A DNA stretch of 64,000 nucleotides, taken from Pleomorphomonas diazotrophica. GTDB taxonomy: Bacteria; Pseudomonadota; Alphaproteobacteria; Rhizobiales; Pleomorphomonadaceae. A program made the translations under genes and the position numbers. Location: positions 279,604 to 343,603 of the forward strand of contig NZ_PJNW01000009.1 in the NCBI RefSeq assembly GCF_002844595.1, written 5' to 3'. The notes below the pieces were generated by a model. The model was given only the letters and a program-made list of their open reading frames with translations. It ran no database searches and was not told where the DNA came from. This document shows, in pieces, positions 1-8,991 of this stretch (the stretch's first letter is position 1; every line of letters begins with the position of its first letter).

Positions 1-1506
1 ATAGGCGTTGAGCGGCAGGCGGACGCCATTGTCGAGAATGATGCGGATGACGCCGAGCGCGGCACGGCGCAGCGCGAACGGGTCCTTGCTGCCCGTCGGC
101 TTCTCGTCGATCGCCCAGAAGCCGACGAGGGTATCGAGCTTGTCGGCCAGCGCCACGGCGATGGACACCGGAGCCGTCGGCACGCGGTCGGACGGGCCCT
201 GTGGCTTCCAATGCTCCTCGATGGCGGCAGCCACCGCCGCATCCTCGCCGCCATGGGCGGCGTAGTAGCGGCCCATCAGGCCCTGCACTTCGGGGAACTC
301 GCCGACCACGCCGGAGAGGAGGTCCGCCTTGGCGAGCAACGCGGCCCGAGCAGCTTTCTCGGCATCGGCGCCTACCAGCGGCGCGATCTTGCGGGCGAGT
401 TCCACGATGCGGCGCACGCGGTCGCCCTGGCTGCCGAGCTTCTCGTGGAAGGTGATGCCCTCGAGCTTGGGCACCAGCGTCTCCAGGGGAATGGCGAGGT
501 CGCCGTCCCAGAAGAACTTGGCGTCCGACAGGCGGGCACGGATGACGCGCTCGTTGCCGGCGATGATGGTGGCGCCGCCGTCGGTGGCGGCCATGTTGGA
601 GGTGAGGATGAAGCGGTTGGCGAGGCGGCCGGTCTTCGGGTCGCGCAGCACGAAGCACTTCTGGTTGGCGCGGATGGTGGCGCGGATCACCTCGTCGGGC
701 ACGTCGAGGAAGGCGGCGTCGAAGGTGCCCATCAGCACGACGGGCCATTCGACGAGGCCGGCCACCTCATGCAGCAGCCCCTCGTCCTCGACCAGCTCCA
801 GGCCGGCGGCGAAGGCGAGGTCGCGCGCGTCATGCAGGATGATGTCGCGCCGGCGGGCCGGATCGAGCACCACCTTGGCCTTTTCGAGCTTCTCGACGTA
901 ATCGGCGAAGCGCCTGACCTTGATCGCCTCCGGCGCCAGGAAGCGGTGGCCGTAGGTGGTGTTGCCGGAGCGGATGCCGTCCACCTCGAAGTCGATGACG
1001 ACGGGCTCCTCGGTCTCGGGGCCGAAGGTGCAGACGATCGAATGCAGCGGCCGCACCCAGCGGAGCGTGCCCGAGCCCCAGCGCTGCGACTTCGGCCAGG
1101 GGAAGCTGCGGATGACCTGCGGGATCAGCTCGGCGATGATTTCCTCGGCGGCGCGGCCCGGCTTGACGAGGTCGGCGACGTAGAAGTCGCCCTTCTTCGG
1201 GTCGGACACGACGCGCGCCTTGGCGATGTCGTCGAGCCCGGCGCCGCGCAGGAAGCCCTGGATGGCGCCGGCCGGCGCGTCGGTACGCGGCCCCTTCTTC
1301 TCTTCGCGGATGTCCGGCGAGCGGGTGTTGAGCCCGTGAATGGTCAGTGCCAGACGGCGCGGCGTCGCGAAGGCGCCGGCGCTTTCATAGGTGAGGCCGG
1401 CTTCCACCAGACCGTTCGTCACCAGACCCTTGAGATCGTCGGCGGCCTTCGCCTGCATGCGAGCGGGGATCTCTTCGGAGAAGAGTTCGATGAAAAGATC
1501 GGGCAT
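1..1506 (-). CDS. glyS: Glycyl-tRNA synthetase beta subunit, C-terminus off the window
   Basis: Beta chain of the tetrameric (alpha2-beta2) bacterial glycyl-tRNA synthetase, which charges tRNA-Gly in the cytoplasm. The reading frame is open from the ATG at 1506 to the window edge (502 codons). The N-terminus [17 protein letters not shown] is the family signature, and typical GlyS segments follow (for example [20 protein letters not shown]). Since GlyS proteins are about 690-700 residues, roughly the last 190-200 are missing, including the C-terminal anticodon-binding part. The alpha subunit gene glyQ, usually close upstream, is not present in the 5' direction; a cell wall hydrolase gene lies there on the same strand instead. 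Confidence 0.95.
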   Translation of the reverse strand, partial: MPDLFIELFSEEIPARMQAKAADDLKGLVTNGLVEAGLTYESAGAFATPRRLALTIHGLNTRSPDIREEKKGPRTDAPAGAIQGFLRGAGLDDIAKARVVSDPKKGDFYVADLVKPGRAAEEIIAELIPQVIRSFPWPKSQRWGSGTLRWVRPLHSIVCTFGPETEEPVVIDFEVDGIRSGNTTYGHRFLAPEAIKVRRFADYVEKLEKAKVVLDPARRRDIILHDARDLAFAAGLELVEDEGLLHEVAGLVEWPVVLMGTFDAAFLDVPDEVIRATIRANQKCFVLRDPKTGRLANRFILTSNMAATDGGATIIAGNERVIRARLSDAKFFWDGDLAIPLETLVPKLEGITFHEKLGSQGDRVRRIVELARKIAPLVGADAEKAARAALLAKADLLSGVVGEFPEVQGLMGRYYAAHGGEDAAVAAAIEEHWKPQGPSDRVPTAPVSIAVALADKLDTLVGFWAIDEKPTGSKDPFALRRAALGVIRIILDNGVRLPLNAY

Positions 1507-1659
1507 GGTGGTCCTCGGGTCCTCCCGGCCTGTTGCCGGTCGTCTTGGAATGCTGCGTCTGATTAGTCGGTTCGGGGAAAAATGTCATCCCCGAATAGAC
1601 GCGCGCCAGGACGGAAGACCACGAGGGATCGCGGCGGAAAGCGCCACAAGGCCCGTCGC

Positions 1660-2895
1660 TCAGCTCCAGCCGCCGTTGATGGTCTGATAGAAGACGTGCA
1701 GCCCTATCTTCGCCCGCTTCTTGAACACGCTGGCCCAGTTCGGCCGCACGTAGGTGGCGTGATAGTGGGTGGACGTGCCGACGTCGTCGAGCCAGGCGGC
1801 GCCGCTCGTCACCTCGCCGGCCAGTTGCTTGGCCTGCCGCCAGGATGCCTGATCGAACACCACGTCGCGCCGGCCGTCGCAGGCAAACGAGAACTGGCAT
1901 TCGTTGTACTTGTCGCGGTTCTGGTAGACGACCTTGCAGATGGTGTCGGGATAGGCCGGGTTCTTGACGCGGTTGAGCACCACCTGAGCCACGGCGAGCT
2001 GGCCTTTGCGTGGCTCGGAACGGGCCTCGAAGTAGATCGCCTCGGCAAGGCATTTCTGCTGCGCATCGTCCCAGACGCTGGCCGGCAGCGGGTTGGCGGA
2101 CCACCAGTGATCGCCGGGGCGAACCACCGGCGCCGGCGGCGCCGGCTTGTCGCCGGGCATGGCGAACAACGGCGCGAACATGTCCTGGCTCACCACCGAG
2201 CTGTCGGGCGCATAGGCGGCGAGCAGGGCCGAGGCGGCGGCGCCGGTCTCGGCCGGGGCATAGGCGCGCGACGGATAGCTGGCGGCCACCAGCATCGTCC
2301 GGTCGGGCTTGTGCTGGGGGATGGGGATCGGCGCGAGGTCGGCGACGGCGGTGGTCGGTTTCGGACCGATGAAGCGCGACACCGCCAGAACGGACAGCGG
2401 CGCCGACGACGCCTCGAAGGCCATGGTCGGCAGCACGGCGGGCGGCGTCAGGCGGCTGGCGTCGCCGAGGGTGAGGGAGCCGGCGGAAAAGCCGCGTTCG
2501 GTCGGCGGCGTGGTGATGGTCATCGGAAGGTCGCCCTTCCAGCTGCGGTCGATGCGGTCTTCATCGGGCACGAAGGCGGAGCTTCCCACCGCGCCGGTGA
2601 CCACGTCGCCCATGCCCTCAATGACGATGGAGCCGCCGTTCATCTCGAGGCGGGCCGAGCCGTCCTTGACATCGGGAAGGCGCGGGCCGACCACCGTGCT
2701 CTCGCCGCCCGGACCGACGCCGAGCGTCATCGCCCAGCGGGTTGCCGGGCTGATGGAATCGACGACAAGGCTGGCAATGTCCTGATAGGCGATGCTGGTG
2801 GGGAAGGTGGCGGCGGCGACGAACAGCACGCCTGCGGCGGCAAGTCCGACGCGCCCGTGTCCGGGCCGGACTTTGGTACGAGGAACGCGACGCAT
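1660..2895 (-). CDS. Cell wall hydrolase of the SleB/Hydrolase_2 family
   Basis: Predicted exported or membrane-anchored peptidoglycan hydrolase, 411 residues from the ATG at 2895. This start is preferred over the upstream in-frame ATG at 2961 because it begins MRRVPRTKVRP followed directly by a hydrophobic segment (about residues 16-37), a typical N-in anchor or signal. The middle (about 40-250) is a low-conservation Ala/Pro-rich linker. The C-terminal ~135 residues are the SleB-like domain, with the catalytic-type segment AEAIYFEARSEP, then AQVVLNRV, YQNRDKYNECQFSFACDG and STHYHATYV. The fold resembles a lytic transglycosylase, so the Glu in YFEARSE is the likely catalytic residue (family knowledge). 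It lies upstream of glyS on the same strand with a ~150-bp gap. Confidence 0.85.
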   Translation of the reverse strand: MRRVPRTKVRPGHGRVGLAAAGVLFVAAATFPTSIAYQDIASLVVDSISPATRWAMTLGVGPGGESTVVGPRLPDVKDGSARLEMNGGSIVIEGMGDVVTGAVGSSAFVPDEDRIDRSWKGDLPMTITTPPTERGFSAGSLTLGDASRLTPPAVLPTMAFEASSAPLSVLAVSRFIGPKPTTAVADLAPIPIPQHKPDRTMLVAASYPSRAYAPAETGAAASALLAAYAPDSSVVSQDMFAPLFAMPGDKPAPPAPVVRPGDHWWSANPLPASVWDDAQQKCLAEAIYFEARSEPRKGQLAVAQVVLNRVKNPAYPDTICKVVYQNRDKYNECQFSFACDGRRDVVFDQASWRQAKQLAGEVTSGAAWLDDVGTSTHYHATYVRPNWASVFKKRAKIGLHVFYQTINGGWS

Positions 2896-3123
2896 GGACT
2901 GACGGCCTCCGGCGGGAACAGGACTGAGACAGACGTGACGGAGACGAAGACTGCTCCCCACCAGCCAAGCTGCCGGATTAACCTTGAAAAGCCGTTAATG
3001 ACGCTGGCCGCCGCTGCCCCGGTTGGCGCGTTTCCGCGAAAAACGACAATCCACCAGCAGTTTGAAGATGCTGACGCAGGCGCCATCGTGGTAAATGGCG
3101 AGGACGAAACGGAAGGAAGAGCA

Positions 3124-4119
3124 ATGACGGATTTCGCTGCGGTGCTGCTCGAACGGGACGAGGAGGGGCGGACAGGAGCCCGATTGACCCGCCTTGCCGA
3201 CAGCGACCTGATGGCGGGCGAGGTCACGCTTGCCGTCCGCGCCTCGGCGGTGAACTTCAAGGACGGTCTTGCCGTGACCGGCCGCCTGCCGGTGGTGCGG
3301 CGCTGGCCGATGGTGCCCGGCATCGACGCCGCCGGCGTCGTCATCGCCTCGGAAGACGCGCGCTGGCAGCCCGGCGACGAAGTGATCCTGACCGGTTGGG
3401 GCGTCGGCGAAACCCATCTCGGCGGCTGGAGCGAGAAAATGCGCGTCTCCGGCGACTGGCTGGTGCGCCGCCCGGCGGCACTGTCACCGGTCGAGGCGAT
3501 GGCACTCGGCACGGCAGGCGTTACCGTGGCGGAAGGGCTCGACAGGTTGGCTCGCCTTGGCGTGACGCCGGCCGACGGATCCATCGTGGTGACCGGCGCG
3601 GCCGGCGGCGTCGGCTCGCTCGCCGTCATGCTGCTGGCGCGGGAAGGATGGAGCGTCACCGCCGTCACCGGCCGCCCCGAGGAGGCGGAGCGGCTGCGGC
3701 GGCTCGGCGCCGTCGAGGTGATCGGCCGCGATCTGTTCATGGGGCCGGTGAAGCCGCTTGGCCGCGAGCGCTGGGCGGCCGCCTTCGACATGGTGGGATC
3801 GGCGATGCTGGCCCATGTCCTGTCGATGCTGAAGCCGGGCGGCGCGGCGATCGCCTGCGGCAATGCCGCCGGCATGGATCTGCCGGCCAGCCTCGCACCC
3901 TTCATCCTGCGCGGCGTCAGCCTGATCGGCGTCGACAGCGTGCGGGTGCCGAAGGCGCGCCGCGAGGCGATATGGAGCCGCCTTGCCGACATCGTCGATC
4001 GCCAGCGCCTCGCTGCCATGACGGCGGTGGTTGACTTGACCGAAGCGATCGATGCCGGCCACCGGATCGTCGAAGGGGGCATAGCCGGCCGGATGGTGGT
4101 GGCGATCGGCGATCTCTAG
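3124..4119 (+). CDS. acuI: AcuI/YhdH-family NADPH-dependent acryloyl-CoA reductase-like oxidoreductase
   Basis: Zinc-free medium-chain dehydrogenase/reductase of 331 residues. Known AcuI/YhdH proteins reduce acryloyl-CoA to propionyl-CoA with NADPH. Visible features: the N-terminal GroES-like part with SAVNFKDGLAVTG and PGIDAAGVV, the Rossmann dinucleotide motif VTGAAGGVGSLAV near residue 160, and the C-terminal AGRMVVAI ending typical of the family. The start at 3124 follows the GGAAGAGCA ribosome-binding region; a longer frame upstream (from 1582) runs over the hydrolase gene on the other strand and is not coding. No DMSP or 3-hydroxypropionate genes are adjacent, so the physiological substrate is inferred from family only. 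Confidence 0.85.
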   Translation: MTDFAAVLLERDEEGRTGARLTRLADSDLMAGEVTLAVRASAVNFKDGLAVTGRLPVVRRWPMVPGIDAAGVVIASEDARWQPGDEVILTGWGVGETHLGGWSEKMRVSGDWLVRRPAALSPVEAMALGTAGVTVAEGLDRLARLGVTPADGSIVVTGAAGGVGSLAVMLLAREGWSVTAVTGRPEEAERLRRLGAVEVIGRDLFMGPVKPLGRERWAAAFDMVGSAMLAHVLSMLKPGGAAIACGNAAGMDLPASLAPFILRGVSLIGVDSVRVPKARREAIWSRLADIVDRQRLAAMTAVVDLTEAIDAGHRIVEGGIAGRMVVAIGDL

Positions 4120-4222
4120 GGGAATGCCAGCGCGAGCCGGATCGGCCTTCGTCCTTGCCGTGAATCGTTCCATGCAGCATAGTGCGCGTCGGATCGACCG
4201 CTTTGAAGGCATTTCCCATTCC

Positions 4223-5122
4223 ATGACCGATTTCCGAGAGACGCTGCGCGGCATCGTTGCGATGCTGCTTTGTTGCCTGTTTTTTCTGATCAACGACACC
4301 ATCGTCAAAGCCGTGGCCGCCGACCTGCCGATCGGCGAAATTCTATTCATCCGATCGCTGATCGCCACGGTGGTGGTGATCGTTGTCGTCTGGCGGATGG
4401 GTCTTCTGCCCAGCGTGTTGCCGCAGACCTCGCGCTTCGTCTTGACGCGCTCGATCTGCGAGGGCATCGCGACGGTGGTCTATCTCACTGGCCTGGTGCA
4501 TCTGCCGATCGCCAACGCGTCGGCCATCTCGCAGGGCGCGCCGCTCGCCATCACGGCAGCCGGCGCCTTCGTGCTCGGCGAGATCGTCGGCTGGCGGCGC
4601 TGGATGTCGGTCGCCGTCGGCTTCCTCGGCATCCTGATCATCGTCCGGCCGGGACCGGACGGCTTCAACAGCTGGGCCCTGCTGCCCCTGGCCTCGGTCG
4701 GTATCGTGACGGTGCGCGAGCTCTCGACCCGCTTCATCGCGCCGGCCACCAATTCGGCAGTGGTGACGCTGGTGACCCAGGTGATGGTGACGGTGGCCTG
4801 CGGCCTCCTGTCGGCCACCGAGGTCTGGCTGCCGATGACAGCCATGCAGTTCGGTCTGATCGTCGTCGCCGGCCTCAGTTGCATCTTCGGCGTCCAGTTC
4901 TCGATCGACGCCATGCGGCACGGCGACATCTCCCTGGTCGCCCAGTTCCGCTATTCCACCATTCCCTTCGCCATCCTGCTCGGCTGGGTCATCTGGGGCG
5001 ACGTGCCGGACCTTCTGACCCTCGTCGGCATCGCCATCGTCGTCGGGTCCGGCATCTACATCTTCTACCGCGAGCGGGTCCGGCACCAGACGCTCGCCAG
5101 CCGGGCGGACCCGTCGGTCTAG
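4223..5122 (+). CDS. EamA/DMT-family transporter
   Basis: Integral inner-membrane protein of 299 residues with about ten hydrophobic segments arranged as two EamA halves, typical of drug/metabolite transporters (RhaT, YdcZ and S-adenosylmethionine carriers). Short motifs support the family: FLINDTIVKAV in TM1, EILFIRSLIA in TM2, and LGEIVGWRRWMSVAVGFLGI before the second half. The ATG at 4223 (MTDFRETLRG) is chosen because it begins just before TM1; an upstream ATG at 4124 would add 33 residues without hydrophobic character. The substrate cannot be told. Converges on the mrp gene with a shared terminator hairpin between them. Confidence 0.85.
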   Translation: MTDFRETLRGIVAMLLCCLFFLINDTIVKAVAADLPIGEILFIRSLIATVVVIVVVWRMGLLPSVLPQTSRFVLTRSICEGIATVVYLTGLVHLPIANASAISQGAPLAITAAGAFVLGEIVGWRRWMSVAVGFLGILIIVRPGPDGFNSWALLPLASVGIVTVRELSTRFIAPATNSAVVTLVTQVMVTVACGLLSATEVWLPMTAMQFGLIVVAGLSCIFGVQFSIDAMRHGDISLVAQFRYSTIPFAILLGWVIWGDVPDLLTLVGIAIVVGSGIYIFYRERVRHQTLASRADPSV

Positions 5123-5130
5123 AAAGCAAT

Positions 5131-5159
5131 GGGCGCTCCCACCGTTTGGCGAAGCGCCC
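5131..5159. terminator. Hairpin between convergent DMT transporter and mrp genes
   Basis: Arms GGGCGCT (5131-5137) and AGCGCCC (5153-5159) pair perfectly around a 15-nt loop, in the 62-bp gap between two convergent stop codons. A bidirectional terminator is the natural reading. No long T-run is present on either side, so efficiency is uncertain. Confidence 0.55.
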
Positions 5160-5184
5160 TGACGCTTGGTTGCTCCAGAGAGCC

Positions 5185-6303
5185 TTACTCGATGACGATG
5201 CGGGGGGCTACCCGCTCGGGCTTGCCGGCCAGCGTGTCGAGAACGCGGTCGGCAATGGCGAGATAGGATTCGGCATGCGGGCCGTTCGGCTCGGTGGCCA
5301 CCACCGGCAGGCCGGCGTCCGACGTCTCGCGGATGCGCATCTCCAGCGGCACTTCGCCGAGGAAGGGAACGCCGATGCGGCGGGCTTCCTGCGCCGCGCC
5401 GCCATGGCCGAAGATGTCGTGATGGGTGCCGCAGTTGGGGCAGATGAAATAGGCCATGTTCTCGACGATGCCCAGGACCGGCACCTCGACCTTTTGGAAC
5501 ATGGCAACGCCGCGCCGGGCGTCGAGCAGGGCCAGATCCTGCGGCGTCGAGACGATGACGGCGCCGGTGAGCGGCACCTGCTGCGCCATGGTCAGCTGCA
5601 CGTCGCCGGTGCCGGGCGGCATGTCGACCACCAGCACGTCGAGATCGTCCCAGGCGCTTTCGCGCAGCATCTGCGTCAGGGCGGAGACGGCCATTGGCGC
5701 CCGCCAGATCATCGGCGTCTCCTCCTCGACGAGGAAGCCGATCGACATCACCTTGAGGCCGTAGTTCTCGAGCGGCACCAGCGTGCGGTCTTCGTTGACC
5801 TCCGGCTTCTCGCCGGAGAGGCCCATCAGGCGCGGTACCGACGGGCCGTAGATGTCGGCGTCGAGGATGCCGACCTTGAGGCCGCGCGCGGCGAGGGCGA
5901 GCGCGAAGTTGACGGCCGTGGTCGACTTGCCGACGCCGCCCTTGCCGGAGGCGACGGCGATGATCGACTTGACGCCGGGAATGCCGTTCTTGGCCGGTGC
6001 GCCATGGCTGTGGGCGTGGCCCTGGGCGGGCGGCGCCTTGGGCGCACTGCCGGGTGCCACCTCGGCGGTCAGCGCCACCGTTGCCTTGGTGACGCCGGGA
6101 ATGGACTTCACCGCCGCCTCTGCCGCCGCGCGGATCGGCTCGAATCGCGAGGCCTTGTCGGCGGGCACGGAGATCGACAGCATCACCTTGCCGTCCTTCT
6201 CGTAGATGTCCGACACGGCGCCGGCCGCGACGATGTCCTTGCCGGTACCGGGCATGGTGATCTTGCTGAGGGCGGCGGCGACCTGGTCCTTGAGGCTTGG
6301 CAT
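5185..6303 (-). CDS. mrp: Mrp/NBP35-type iron-sulfur cluster carrier ATPase
   Basis: Cytoplasmic P-loop ATPase (372 residues) that binds and transfers Fe-S clusters to target apoproteins (ApbC/Mrp family). Residues 1-80 form the MIP18/DUF59-like domain. A His-rich linker (GHAHSHG) follows. The deviant Walker A GKGGVGKS begins at residue 120, and the DxDIYGPSVPR and VDMPPGTGD motifs follow. Near residue 285 the pair CPNC supplies the cluster-bridging cysteines. Length and domain order are normal for alphaproteobacterial Mrp. Divergent from mobA with ~130 bp between, so two Fe-S/molybdenum-related genes share an upstream region. Confidence 0.95.
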   Translation of the reverse strand: MPSLKDQVAAALSKITMPGTGKDIVAAGAVSDIYEKDGKVMLSISVPADKASRFEPIRAAAEAAVKSIPGVTKATVALTAEVAPGSAPKAPPAQGHAHSHGAPAKNGIPGVKSIIAVASGKGGVGKSTTAVNFALALAARGLKVGILDADIYGPSVPRLMGLSGEKPEVNEDRTLVPLENYGLKVMSIGFLVEEETPMIWRAPMAVSALTQMLRESAWDDLDVLVVDMPPGTGDVQLTMAQQVPLTGAVIVSTPQDLALLDARRGVAMFQKVEVPVLGIVENMAYFICPNCGTHHDIFGHGGAAQEARRIGVPFLGEVPLEMRIRETSDAGLPVVATEPNGPHAESYLAIADRVLDTLAGKPERVAPRIVIE

Positions 6304-6435
6304 GGCGGGCTCCGATTGGCTTTTGCTCTACCTAATCCATAATGCCGGCGATCGGGAGTGAATTTGCGGCAGGGCAATCATGCGGACGAACAGGGAGGGG
6401 TTGTCCGGTTCTGCCGAATGCCGTTCAATCGCCGC

Positions 6436-7065
6436 ATGACGAAACTGGCTGGTCTCATTCTCGCCGGAGGGCGTTCGAGCCGCATGGGCGGCGGAGTGCC
6501 CAAGGCGCTGATCGAGCTCGCGGGCACGACGCTGCTCGCGCGGACGATAGCCGTGCTTGCGCCCGAGGTGGATGACCTCGCCGTCAACCTGCCGCCCGGC
6601 GTCGATGTTCCGGATCTGGGGCTGCCGGTGGTGCGCGACGAGGCGCCCACTTTCGAGGGGCCGCTCGCCGGCGTTCTTGCCGGCCTCGTCCGCGCGTCGG
6701 CGCTGCCGGTTCGGCCGACCCACCTGCTGACCGCGCCGGTGGACCTGCCCTTCCTGCCCGCCGGACTGGCCGAGCGCTTTGCGACGGCAGCCGGCGATCC
6801 CGACGCCATCATCCTTGCCGAAGGGCCGAGCGGACGGGCACCGCTCTCGGCGCTCTGGCCGCTTTCGGTGGCGCCGCGACTGTCGGCTTTTCTATCCGAT
6901 GGAACGGAGCGGCGGGTCGGAGCCTTCCTCTCCAGAGAGCGGACCGTTAGCGTTGCCTTCGCGCCTGCCATCATCGGGGGGAGGGCGGTCGATCCCTTCT
7001 TCAACATCAATACCCCCGACGACCTTGCCGAGGCGGCCGAGCTGATAGCTCAAGGCGATCCGTGA
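6436..7065 (+). CDS. mobA: Molybdenum cofactor guanylyltransferase
   Basis: Transfers GMP from GTP to Mo-molybdopterin to make the MGD form of the cofactor used by DMSO-reductase-family enzymes. The 209-residue product begins MTKLAGLILAGGRSSRMGGG, the classic nucleotidyltransferase motif with Arg and Gly contacts to GTP. The signature TAPVDLPFLP follows mid-protein, and FFNINTPDDLAEA ends it. The start at 6436 matches the family; an in-frame ATG at 6418 would add MPFNRR, and one at 6358 a longer unsupported extension. moaA lies about 12 kb away on the same strand, so cofactor genes are dispersed here. Confidence 0.93.
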   Translation: MTKLAGLILAGGRSSRMGGGVPKALIELAGTTLLARTIAVLAPEVDDLAVNLPPGVDVPDLGLPVVRDEAPTFEGPLAGVLAGLVRASALPVRPTHLLTAPVDLPFLPAGLAERFATAAGDPDAIILAEGPSGRAPLSALWPLSVAPRLSAFLSDGTERRVGAFLSRERTVSVAFAPAIIGGRAVDPFFNINTPDDLAEAAELIAQGDP

Positions 7066-7350
7066 TCCTCCCGGCGTGCAGAATCCGACCCCGCGACATA
7101 ATGTCCCCCGTTGCATCCGGTCGCGGAATAAGATGAAGATGCGGGCGGATCGGCGTCAGCACAAGGTTTAGGCAGTGCGTCGGTTCGCCGGAAGGTTCGG
7201 GCGCGCTAGGCTGCTTCAACGAAGGATCTCAACTCCTCGGACGGCTGCGCCAAAACGAACAGGGGGCCGCCCTTCGGTCGCGTTGATCGCCTGAGGCGAA
7301 GGCGCGCGCCGGAAGCGGTGGCCGGTCAAACAGGTTCAGAGGGGACAGTC

Positions 7351-8130
7351 ATGAAGTTCGCTAGGACAATCGCTACCGCCGCCGCCTTGATCGCTCTGTC
7401 GCTCGGCGGCGCGGCGGCCAAGGAGTGGAAGAAGGTCATCATCGGCACCGAGGGCGCCTATCCGCCGTTCAACTATGTCGACACCGACGGCAAGATGAAG
7501 GGCTTCGACGTCGACATCGCGCTCGCGCTCTGCGAGGAGATGAAGGTGGAGTGCGAGATCGTCGCCCAGGACTGGGACGGCATGATCCCGGCGCTGCTCG
7601 CCGGCAAGTTCGACGCCATCATCGCCTCCATGTCGGCCACCGACGAGCGCAAGAAGGTCATCGACTTCTCCGAGAAGTATTACAACACGCCGCCGGCCAT
7701 CGTCGCCCCCAAGGACACCGACATCAAGGGCGTCACGCCGGAAGATCTCGCCGGCAAGGTCATCGGTGCGCAGGTATCGACCATGCATGCCGACTATGTC
7801 GAGAAGAAGCTGACCGAGAGCGAGCTCAAGACCTATCCGACCGCCGACGAATACAAGCTCGACCTCGCCAACGGCCGCCTCGACGCCGCCAATGACGACA
7901 TCGTTGTTCTCTCCGAGTGGCTGAAGACCGAAGCCGGCGCCTGCTGCAAGGTGGTGGGTACGGTGACGCCGGTCCTCGAGATCCACGGCCCCGGCGCTGC
8001 CATCGGCGTCCGCAAGGAGGACACCGACCTGCGCGACATGTTCTCGGCGGCGATCAAGGCGATCCGCGCCAACGGCAAGTATCAGGAAGTCAACAAGAAG
8101 TACTTCGACTTCGACGTCTACGGCGGCTGA
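7351..8130 (+). CDS. Polar amino-acid ABC transporter, periplasmic binding protein
   Basis: Secreted solute-binding protein of 259 residues in the HisJ/ArgT (SBP_bac_3) family. An N-terminal signal peptide (KFARTIATAAALIALSLGG, cleavage near AAAKE) is followed by the family signature GTEGAYPPFNYVDTDGKMKG, the ligand-loop pattern IIASMSATDERKKVIDFSEK and the C-terminal ANGKYQEVNKKYFDFDVYG. Family knowledge suggests a basic or polar amino acid or an opine-like ligand. A strong hairpin separates it from the two permease genes downstream, which usually lets the binding protein be made in excess. A ribosome-binding site GAGGGGAC precedes the ATG. Confidence 0.9.
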   Translation: MKFARTIATAAALIALSLGGAAAKEWKKVIIGTEGAYPPFNYVDTDGKMKGFDVDIALALCEEMKVECEIVAQDWDGMIPALLAGKFDAIIASMSATDERKKVIDFSEKYYNTPPAIVAPKDTDIKGVTPEDLAGKVIGAQVSTMHADYVEKKLTESELKTYPTADEYKLDLANGRLDAANDDIVVLSEWLKTEAGACCKVVGTVTPVLEIHGPGAAIGVRKEDTDLRDMFSAAIKAIRANGKYQEVNKKYFDFDVYGG

Positions 8131-8161
8131 GCCGGGGCGCTGAAAGCAACGAAACGAACCG

Positions 8162-8194
8162 GCGCGGGTTTTGCTTATTGAAGCAGGCCCGCGC
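8162..8194 (+). terminator. Intercistronic hairpin after the binding-protein gene
   Basis: GCGCGGG (8162-8168) pairs with CCCGCGC (8188-8194), and inside it TGCTT pairs with AAGCA around an ATTG loop. It sits 30 bp after the binding-protein stop and ~90 bp before the first permease. Such structures stabilise the upstream message or attenuate read-through to permease genes. Confidence 0.55.
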
Positions 8195-8280
8195 TTGTTG
8201 CAAGTGAAAGGCCCGCGAACAGCGGGACGGCGAATGGCGGACCGCCATCGCGACAAGACGTGGTCAGGGGGACCGGCCGG

Positions 8281-8991
8281 ATGGCCAACTATATGGAACT
8301 GCTGTCTTTCGGGGACAGCGGCTGGGGTGACGAGTTGGCTCGGGGTGTGCTGGTGACGGTGACGCTGGCGATCGCCACTTTGCCTCTCGGCTTGCTCATC
8401 GGCTTTCTGATCGCCCTCGCCAAGAACTCCAGCGAACCGCTGCTGCGCAACGCTGCCCACGTCTACACGACGATCTTCCGCGGCCTTCCCGAGCTCCTGA
8501 CGCTGTTCCTGATCTACTATGGCGGCCAGATCGCCATGTCGGCGCTGTGGCGCCTGCTGTTCGGCTACCCCTTCGAGATCAACAGCTACCTCGCCGGCAT
8601 GATCGCGCTGGCCCTGGTCTTCTCCTCCTACGCCAGCGAGGTGTTCCTGTCGGCCTTCAAGGGCATCACGCTCGGCCAGTATGAGGGCGCCTATGCCCTG
8701 GGGCTGTCGCGCTCCCGCACCATGCTCCTGGTCATCCTGCCGCAACTCGTCCGTCTGGCTCTGCCGGGCCTCTCCAATCTCTGGCTCAACCTCCTGAAGG
8801 ACACGTCGCTGGTGTCGGTGATCGGCCTCACCGACCTCCTCAGGAACACCAACATCGCCGTCGGCGTCACCAAGCAGGCCTTCTTCTTCTTCTTCGTGGC
8901 CTGTTCGCTCTATCTCGTCATGTCGATCATCTCGTCCTTCGGTCTGCGCCGCGTGTCGGCCTGGGCCGAGCGCGGGCAGGGGAGGCACTGA
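8281..8991 (+). CDS. Amino-acid ABC transporter permease (HisQ/ArgQ-like)
   Basis: Inner-membrane permease of 236 residues with about five transmembrane helices and the N-terminal HisM/HisQ family hallmark GVLVTVTLAIATLPLGLLIG. The cytoplasmic coupling EAA loop is visible as EGAYALGLSRSRTMLLVILPQ. ATG at 8281 (MANYMELL) is preferred to the upstream 8260 frame start, which would add MVRGTGR. The stop overlaps the next start by one base (TGATG), so the two permeases are translationally coupled and probably form a heterodimer. Confidence 0.9.
   Translation: MANYMELLSFGDSGWGDELARGVLVTVTLAIATLPLGLLIGFLIALAKNSSEPLLRNAAHVYTTIFRGLPELLTLFLIYYGGQIAMSALWRLLFGYPFEINSYLAGMIALALVFSSYASEVFLSAFKGITLGQYEGAYALGLSRSRTMLLVILPQLVRLALPGLSNLWLNLLKDTSLVSVIGLTDLLRNTNIAVGVTKQAFFFFFVACSLYLVMSIISSFGLRRVSAWAERGQGRH

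Noticed and set aside
211..1566. Open 451-codon frame on the plus strand opposite glyS
   Set aside because: It is the complement of the clearly conserved glyS frame, with composition typical of an antisense shadow in high-GC DNA.
1582..3123. Upstream extension of the AcuI frame from 1582
   Set aside because: It runs antisense through the SleB hydrolase gene and shows no family similarity before residue ~515, where AcuI begins.
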